Positions 57,012 through 64,000 of a stretch of 64,000 nucleotides of DNA are shown here, piece by piece. Within the stretch, counting starts at the first letter, position 1; every line of letters starts with the position of its first letter. Source of the stretch: Cinnamomum chago. Its lineage: Eukaryota > Streptophyta > Magnoliopsida > Laurales > Lauraceae. The stretch covers positions 66,226,501 to 66,290,500 of the forward strand of contig CP142455.1 in NCBI GenBank assembly GCA_038049695.1, written 5' to 3'. The position numbers and the translations under genes were made by a program. Below the pieces are notes generated by a model, which saw only the letters and a list, made by a program, of their open reading frames with translations, made no database searches and was not told where the DNA came from.

Positions 57012-57668
57012 ATAACATCTTGGAGGCCTCATTATTCTGACATCGACGCTACTTGGAAGAAACACAGATCAAGGATCTGTGCTTTGGGAAAGCAAGTCGA
57101 GGCTGTTCCCTCATCTGATCAATAGTGGCCCACCTACGATCATCTCACAATCCACAAGCTTCACTCCAGCCTTGGTCGTCCATCTCTCCTAGTCTTTTTG
57201 GAGATTTTTTCAGTAGTTTTTCAGAGATCAGAGGTAGGCCTTTTGATCTGTCTTGTGTTTATCAAACTTTTTGAAATAGTTTTCATCTCAACCGCATAAA
57301 ATCCTGGATTCTGAATGAATCTTGATGAGACCTGTACTGCTGGAAAGGAAAATTGATACTGGTCTCTATCCTCTAATCTGATTCTCAATCAGATCAATCT
57401 GTGGGCCCCACGCAGGGATCCTGCATCCAAATTTCAGGACGTCTGGGCTGTTTTATTGACAAAACAGGCACTTCATCAGCCGCTAGTTACTGCTGATTTC
57501 TGACCTGAGGGCTGTTTTCTTCTTTAAAACTGCCACCTTTATGTGCTGGTTACTGTTTGGATGCTTCATCAACTACTAGTTACTGCTGATTTCTGATTTG
57601 AGGGCTGCTTTGTCTTCTTTAAAACTGCTGACTTGTTGATTTACTGTTGCTACTACTGCTTTTTTATC

Positions 57669-58795
57669 ATGGAAAAATATGATGTTATCCCCGTTAAGTT
57701 TAATGGGCAAAATTATATGGCCTGGTCCTTCCATCTGAAGAACTTCGTAGAATGACAGGGGCTATTTGGTTATCTGGATGGAACGGTTACAAAACCTCCC
57801 ACTCCAAGCACCACGGACTCCAAAGCCATAGCCACCTGGTCCAAGGAAAATGCCAAGGTGATTACTTGGATTCTGAACTCCATTGATCCCTCCCTTACCG
57901 TAGCTCTTCAAGCATATAATTCAACAGCAGATATGTGGGCTCACCTCAAGAAGGTCTACCATCAAACCAACAAAGCCCGGAAATTTCACTTAGATAGTGA
58001 AATTGCCAAATTTACTCAAGGGGATCGATCTATGCAGGAATACTTTAATGGCTTCCTCACCTTATGGACCGAACGGGATTCCATGTTGATTCAGACAGTC
58101 TCTCCTGACTTTCTCTTCGAGGCTCTTAAACTCCAAGAAAAAACTCACATTAGCCAGTTCCTTATGAATCTCCAACCAGAATTTGAATGTCTGCCCTCAT
58201 GAACCGAGAACTGTCGGCTAATCTTGATACCTGCTTTCAAGAAGTACTTCGCGAAGAACTTCGTCTCACCTCCCAACGGGCTATTCTTGAAGAACCGAAG
58301 GCCTTCCTTGCACCCATTCCGGCTGACTCTGCTCTTCTAGCAACCCCCAATCCAAAGCCCACTCAATGCTTTGAATGCAAAGGCTTTGGTCATATTGCCA
58401 AGAATTGCCGCAAGAAGTTGGTTTGCCGTTACTGCAAGAGGTCTGGTCATCTTATTGATAACTGCCTCAGCCTCCAGCGAAGGAATGAGACGCAGCCTAA
58501 AAAGCCTCCCTCCCATCTGCCAAGACAAAATCTTCCTTATGCATTCCAGGCTCAAGTACCATCATCCGATGCAGCAAGCACTTCATCTGGGGCTGTTTCC
58601 ATGACTCCTGCTCAGATTCAAGAACTGATCCAGAGCACGGTTACCTCTGCATATGCATCAATGGGCTTCTCTGGCGGTCGGTATCACACTCATTCTCATA
58701 TAGCATCTCCTGTTTTTCATTCCTCTGCTTCTCTTTCTTCTCCTATTACCTCTTCCACATGGTTTTTAGATTCACATGACATCTGTAGCTCATAG
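57669..58795 (+). pseudogene. Element VI gag
   Basis: ATG at 57669 starts MEKYDVIPVKFNGQNYMAW, the usual copia gag opening. A TGA at 57753 (probably from TGG) stops it after 28 codons, and the same frame then runs to 58202 with WAHLKKVYHQTNKARKFHLD and MQEYFNGFLTLWTERD. A frameshift near 58190 leads to the second half with two CCHC knuckles, CFECKGFGHIAKNC and CRYCKRSGHLIDNC. The frame ends at the protease start, TWFLDS, where a small deletion removed the GA of the DSGA active site. Confidence 0.9.
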
Positions 58796-61730
58796 CTTTA
58801 CAGATTCCCACTGTTACCTTGGAAAAGAGAAAATAACCACTGCTAATGGGGATCAACTACTCATTTCGGGAGTTGGTACCATTACTTTATCTTGTATTTC
58901 TGGTCAGTCCATCACCCTTCCCAATGTTTACTTTGTTCCCAGATTATCAGCCAATCTACTTTCTGTAGGACAACTTATAGATGATGGCTATCTTGTTCAC
59001 CTTTCTTCCTCTAGTTGTGTTATACAGGGGCGGCAAACTGGGAAGGTGATCGCGACGGGGAGTAAACATGGGCACTTGTTCTTGTTAGACATTGGACATC
59101 ATTCTTTCCTTGCTTCTTCTTCTAATTTCAATACATTGTGGACTGTTTGGCATAAACGTCTTGGTCATTTGAATAATGCGCATTTGCTTTCATTGTTTAA
59201 ATTTGGTTGTTTGGATTCTACTATTGATAATAAAATGATGTCTTCTTTATCTCAATCAAAGTGTGAAACTTGTTGCTTAAGTAAAAGTCATATTTTGCCT
59301 TTTCCTGTTCATCATGCTCGTGCTTTGGCATCATTTGACATTATTCATTCAGATGTTTGGGGCGTTGCTCCTACCTTGAGTAGGACATGATTTACATACT
59401 ATGTGACTTTTATTGATGACCGTTCTCGTCATACTTGGATTTACTTTATGTGCATGAAATCTGAAGTCTTCTCTATCTTTCAAAAATTTCATAACATGGT
59501 CCACACCCAATTTCAGAAAGAAATCAAAATTCTTAGATCAGATTCCGGTGGAGAGTACATGTCTCATGAATTCTCTACCTTCCTTTCTGATAAAGGAATT
59601 CTTCACCAAAAATCTTGTCCGCATACTCAGCAAAATGGGATTGCGGAAAGAAAGAACAGACATATTCTTGAAACTGTTTGTACTCTGTTGGTTGCATCCT
59701 TAGTCCCTCCCAAATTTTGGTGTTATGCTGCACAGACTGCTGTGTATCTTATCAACCGTCTTCCCAGCATTGTTCTAGGAAAGACTACTCCTTATGAAGT
59801 TCTCTTTGGTCAAACCCCTTCATACTCACTTACGTGTTTTTGGTTGCTTGTGTTTTGTTCATCTTCCTCCGACTGAGCGCACAAAGTTATCTCCACAAGC
59901 TGCTAAATGCATCTTTTTGGGTTACAGTAATGAACATAAAGGATTTTTGTGTTATGATCAATTGGAAAAATGCATGCGCATCTCTCGTAATGTAATTTTC
60001 TTGGAACATATTCCCTTCTTTTCTTTACATTTGGATAGTCATCCTATTGTTGTATCATATCTGCCACAATTCTCGGAGTCTGAGTCTCCATCACCTCTTC
60101 CCAAAGTCTATGTCCAGCGGAACAAAGTCCCTCCTCTGGCGACTCCCTCTCCTGATTCTCTCCCAGCGCCGCCTACTGCATCTTCAGGTAATGACACTCC
60201 TTCTGATAGCACCATTTCTCTATGACGCTCTAGTCGTCCTTCTGTTGCCCCTAACCGCTATGGTTTTCCTGCTCTTTTTACTTCCTTAGATAGTACTCCT
60301 ATACCCACCTCATATTCACAGGCCTCAAAGATTGCTTACTGGCAGGATGCTATGACCGAGGAATTAGTAGCTCTTGAAGCAAACTGAACATCGGAATTGG
60401 TACCGGCCCCGGATGGAGCCTCTGTGATTGGCAGCAAATGGATATACTCTGTCAAAGTCCACTCTGATGGGAGCCTTGATCGTTACAAAGCCAGATTGGT
60501 TGCACAGGGATATAAGCAGGAATATGGCATTGACTATGAGGAAATATTTGCACCAATGGCGAAAATGACCACCGTTCGTACTCTTCTTTGTGTCGCGGCA
60601 GCCCGCAATTGGCCTCTATGGCAAATGGACGTCAAAAATGCTTTTCTACATGGGGACTTGCGCGAGACTGTTTATTTAAAACCTCCACCGGGATATGCTT
60701 GTCCTCCAAAGCATGTGTGCAAATTGAGGAAAGCTCTTTATGGGCTTAAACAAGCTCCCCGGGCTTGGTTTGATAAGTTCCGGGCAGCAATCCTTCAAGC
60801 CGGATTTCGTCAGAGTAACTCTAATAGTTCCATCTTCCTAAGATGGACATCAAAGGGCTACACATTCCTTTTGGTCTATGTTGATGATATGATTATCAGT
60901 GGAAATGATATTGCCGGCATTACAGATCTCAAACACCACCTTACTCGCCACTTCAAAATGAAGGATCTTGGTCCTCTTACCTACTTTCTGCGGCTTGAGT
61001 TTGTGCGTAACAAATCCGGCATTAGGGTCCTTCAGCGCAAATATGCGCAAGATTTGATCACGTCAGCCAGGCTTGATGATGCTAACACTTTCGATACGCT
61101 TTTGGAATTGAACAGCAAACTCAGTTCCAATGATGGCACTCCCCTGGATGATCCATCTGTTTTCCGGCGGATAGTTGGTAGTTTGCTCTACTTAACTATG
61201 ACTCGGCCGGATATTTCTCATGCAGTTCACACAATAAGTCAGTTTGTTAGTAATCCCCACAAACCGCACCTTGCTGCTGCTTTACGCATCCTCCGCTATG
61301 TTAAAGGAACTCTTCATCATGGTCTCTTTTTCCCTTCTGATACTTCTCTGCAATTATCAGCTTATGCGGATGCTAACTGGGCTGGCTGTCCGGACTCTCG
61401 GAGGTCTACCACTGGCTGGTGTATGTTTCTTGGAAAATCTCTAATTTCATGGAAGTGCAAGAAGCAAACCACTGTCTCAAAGTCTTCTGCTGAGGCAGAA
61501 TATCGGGCGATGTCCTCCGCCAGTGCTGAAATTATCTGGCTCCGCCGCCTTCTGTGTGAATTGGGTATTCTTGTTGGTAGTTCCACACCTCTCCATGGGG
61601 ACAATTACCAGAATTGCCAACAACCCGGTCTTCCATGAAAGAACAAAGCACATCGAGATTGACTGTCACTTCATCCGTCAACATGTTGTTACCGAGAAGA
61701 TAAACTCTGCCTCATGTATCTTCTTTTAAC
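58776..61730 (+). pseudogene. Element VI pol: protease remainder, integrase, RT, RNase H
   Basis: The protease continues HMTSVAHSF, then LPNVYFVPRLSANLLSVGQL and VWHKRLGHLN. Integrase: FDIIHSDVWG, a stop at 59388, YVTFIDDRSRHTWIYF, LRSDSGGEYMSHEF and QQNGIAERKNRHILE. A frameshift near 59815, a stop at 60223 and another at 60385 precede RT. The RT-RNase H frame 60397-61638 is long and well kept: SKWIYSVKVHSDGSLDRYKA, MDVKNAFLHGDL, YGLKQAPRAWFDKF, LLVYVDDMIISGND, AYADANWAGCPDSRRSTTGW and SSAEAEYRAMSSA. A final frameshift near 61610 precedes NPVFHERTKHIEIDCHFI. Confidence 0.9.
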
Positions 61731-61820
61731 CAGTTGGCGGATATCTTCACCAAAGCACTTCCCAAACTGCGTCATCATGATCTAACTTGCAAATTGATAT
61801 TTTCAAACTTACCACATCAA

Positions 61821-61832
61821 TTTGAGGGGGAG
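61821..61832 (+). promoter_or_regulatory. Polypurine tract of element VI
   Basis: TTTGAGGGGGAG directly precedes the 3' LTR. Confidence 0.93.
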
Positions 61833-62132
61833 TGTAGAAGATAACAGGCCCAGCGGCCCAGCCCATGTGCCAAGCCCATTCATGGGATATACACAAATCT
61901 GTACATGATTAAATTTAGTCCCTAATTTCTCTCATTCTATGTATAGGATATAATTGATTCTTTTCATTCTTTTGTTATTTTGATTTGTATCTAATTTGTA
62001 ATCTTTACTTAATTAGAGCCTTGATTAAGGCATCATATCAATATAAATATGATAGTCGATGCTCTGTGTTGGCACGACCTTCTCTCCACTCTTCTTCTTC
62101 TCATTCTTCTTCCTCCTTCATATCTTCTAACA
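61833..62132 (+). repeat. 3' LTR of element VI
   Basis: It matches the 5' LTR with six or seven changes (for example loss of one base in CCCAGC(A)GGCCC and A for G in GATTAAATTT), about 2 percent. Confidence 0.93.
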
Positions 62133-64000
62133 ATAAGAAGTCTCTCTGCTGTCTTTCGATCCTCTTTATCATTGAGGCCGGACATCTAAAGATGGAGAAG
62201 TAATAGACTGGCAGGTTCGATAGGACAGATTTGATCAAGGTAACCCTTCCTCCCATAGATAGGTACTTAGCTTTCCAGGAAGACAGCTTTCTCTCTACCC
62301 TTTCCATGACTAGGTTCCAAAGAGATTTCGTTACCCGCCCCGAGCACAAAGGCATGCCTAAGTACGAAAATGGAAGATTCCCAATCTTACATCCCAAGAT
62401 CTCAGAACATTTGAGGAGCTAAGGCTTCTTAGATTTTATCCCAATCACCTCACTCTTGTAGAAGTTCACTTTTAGGCCTGACACTACTTCAAAACATAGG
62501 ATTGTGGCTTTAACATTTCTAACTTGATCTTCTTCTGCTCCACAGAATATAAGAGTGTCATCAGCATACTGCAAGTGGCTGATTTCTGGGGAGTTTCGAG
62601 CCACTCTGAAGCCTTCAAATAAACCAACACTCACTACCTTCTTTATCATTTTTCCAAATACTTCAGCTACAATTAGGAATAGAAAAGGAGAGAGAGGATC
62701 CCCTTGTCTTAGCCCCCTTGCAGCTTGGAAGTAGCCCTTAGGAGACCCATTCACCAAAATAGAGAACCAGGCTAAAGAAATGCACTCCTGATTCCACATC
62801 CGCCATTTTTCCCCAAACCCCATTCTTCCTAACATGTAATGAAGAAATTTCCAGTCCACCCTATCTAGCTTGCAGATGATCCCCGGATTCCGCTCCTTGA
62901 GTCTTGAATGCACACGCTCGTTGGCCACCAAGATGTCATCCAAAATTTGCCTTCCTTCTACAAAAACACCTTATTTGTTAGAGATTATCTTTGGCAAAAT
63001 CTTTTGCATTGTCCGTGCTAGAACTTTGGTGAGGATTTTATAGACTTCCCAGGAGACTAATCGGTCTACAATCCTTGATCCCAAGTTCTCCTACCTTCTT
63101 CGGGATTAACGCAATGAAAGAAGCCCCCAAACCTTTGGACAATTTACCCCTTTACGAGAATTCACCCACAAAATCCATAACATCCTTTTTCAACATCTAC
63201 CCGAATCACTGAAAAAAAGCTATCGGAAACCCATCTGGGCCTAGAGCCTTGTCACCTGCAAGGTCAAAGACTGCTTGACGAACTTCCTCCTCGAAATTTC
63301 TTTCAAGCCACTTTGCCTCTTCTTCTCCAATTCCTTCAATGTCTAAATTTCCCAGATGAGGTCTCTCCCAACCTTCAACAGTGAAAAGCGATTGGAAGTA
63401 GTCTATTATGTGGGAAATTATCTCATCCTTATTCTCCAGCCTTTTTCCATCATCCATTATACTTTGAATTATATTTGCCTTTCTTCTCGATGAAGCCATA
63501 CCATGAAAAAACTTTGTATTTTTATCCCCTTCTTTTAGCCAATTATCTATATCTTTGTTTCCATCTTATCTCCTCCTCCCTCACTTTTCTTTGAAAATCA
63601 TCTTTTAGCTCCAACCTTTTTTTTTTCTTCATCACTGGACAGCTGATCACTTTCCTCCTTCCCATCTAAAGTTTGGATATCTGCTAGAATCTTTGACTTT
63701 TGGAGATTCACGTCCCCAAAGTGCTCCTTTGCCCACTCCTTCATTTTGATTTTCAGCAGCTTTAGTTTTGTAGCCAGTCTATGACCCGCCCATCCTTCCA
63801 CTCTAATCTCCTCCCACCATTCTTGAACCAACTTACGGAAATGCTCTTCCTCTAGCCACATTAGTTCGAAGCGGAAGGGTGAAGGTCCCCATCTTTCATT
63901 TTCTGATTGTAGCAAAATCAGGCAATGATCTGAAACTGGCTTAGGTAAAGCCATCTGGGAGACCCCCCAGGTAGATATCCAACCAATCTGTGGAGACCAA
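62133..64000 (-). pseudogene. LINE ORF2: endonuclease end and reverse transcriptase
   Basis: From the right edge downward: VSDHCLILL marks the end of the endonuclease domain, EWAKEHFGDVNLQKSKILA the linker, and SQ-free DGFPIAFFQ, GLRQGDPLSPFLFLI, YADDTLIFCGAEEDQ and FSYLGMPLCSGR the RT. The YADD catalytic motif is intact. Frame breaks occur near 63970, 63590, 63200-62950 and 62405. The copia insertion cuts it at 62133. Confidence 0.88.

Larger units (their letters stand above)
56698..62132 (+). mobile_element. Ty1/copia element VI
   Basis: The 5435-bp plus-strand element has LTRs at 56698-56998 and 61833-62132 (about 300 bp, six or seven differences), a tRNA-iMet primer site and a polypurine tract. 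The flanking 5 bp are AAAAG and ATAAG, a duplication with one change. It interrupts LINE ORF2: the LINE reading passes from RQQRDFL at 62133 side to FWHGTSLKK at 56697. Despite young LTRs, gag and pol have stops and frameshifts, so it was probably mobilised in trans or decayed quickly. Confidence 0.95.
54917..64000 (-). mobile_element. L1-like LINE retrotransposon, interrupted twice, running off the right edge
   Basis: The 3' tail is a T-rich run on the plus strand at 54919-54934 (poly-A on the minus strand). ORF2 follows in order from the right edge: end of the endonuclease (VSDHCLILL, 63925), linker, RT with ALGPDGFPIAFF, GLRQGDPLSPFLF and LQYADDTLIF, then LGMPLCSGR and SSWKAKYLSMGGR. Next are GGLGIRPLKKMN and LLGKWLWRIGDG, and the C-terminal zinc-binding domain CPMCLRDEESVGHLLLFC followed by VIWTIWKERNSRCFEEF. 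A copia element (56698-62132) and a Tourist-like MITE (55455-55987) are nested in it. It inserted into the PPR gene. The 5' half lies outside the window. Confidence 0.9.

Overview
This is a plant nuclear window, almost certainly from a flowering plant with a large, repeat-rich genome. It holds spliced nuclear genes (an F-box gene and a three-exon gene with a plastid-type N terminus), plant-type LTR retrotransposons of both superfamilies with tRNA-iMet primer sites, a plant L1-like LINE, and MITEs of the hAT, CACTA, PIF/Harbinger and Mutator types with the expected target-site duplications. I cannot name the species. I see no prokaryotic genes, CRISPR array, rRNA or tRNA gene.

Layout. 1-7 kb: an intact F-box gene on the minus strand (909-2162), a decayed F-box duplicate (3308-3535), and a patchwork of fold-back and hAT-like elements, one of them nested inside another. 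7.1-14.3 kb: a degraded minus-strand Ty3/gypsy chromovirus (gag, protease, RT, RNase H, integrase, chromodomain-like tail) split by at least three insertions. 15.2-16.9 kb: two Ty1/copia fragments. 17.0-32.9 kb: one minus-strand Ty3/gypsy element with a 5-bp duplication ATATA. Its left LTR is 2.8 kb. Its right LTR is swollen to 8.0 kb by a 500-bp internal tandem duplication and a second truncated Ty3/gypsy element. A 205-bp CACTA-type hairpin MITE sits in its reverse transcriptase. 33.9-36.4 kb: the three-exon gene for a putative plastid protein of unknown function (195 aa), which reads intact. 39-45 kb: exons of a decayed plant transposase-like (Ptta/En/Spm-type) gene split by a 5.6-kb Ty1/copia element with duplication TGGAT. 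46.4-47.6 kb: a non-autonomous Mutator-like element with a 9-bp duplication. 47.8-50.5 kb: a 5'-truncated Ty1/copia copy. 53.0-54.9 kb: relics of a J-domain (DnaJ) gene, a gypsy-type LTR and a PPR gene. 54.9 kb to the right edge: a minus-strand L1-like LINE that received a Tourist-like MITE and a 5.4-kb plus-strand Ty1/copia element.

Only the F-box gene and the plastid-protein gene look like functional host genes. Everything else coding is a retroelement with stops and frameshifts, or a host pseudogene. Hand-counted LTR divergence gives an order of insertion: the copia at 39.3 kb is oldest (about 8 percent), then the gypsy at 17.0 kb (about 3.5 percent over the part compared), then the copia at 56.7 kb (about 2 percent). 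I found no convincing new biological system. The best leads are the layered, reconstructable insertion history, hidden exon-level pseudogenes, GC-rich palindromic modules in two different gypsy LTR families, and a copia element with no visible primer-binding site.
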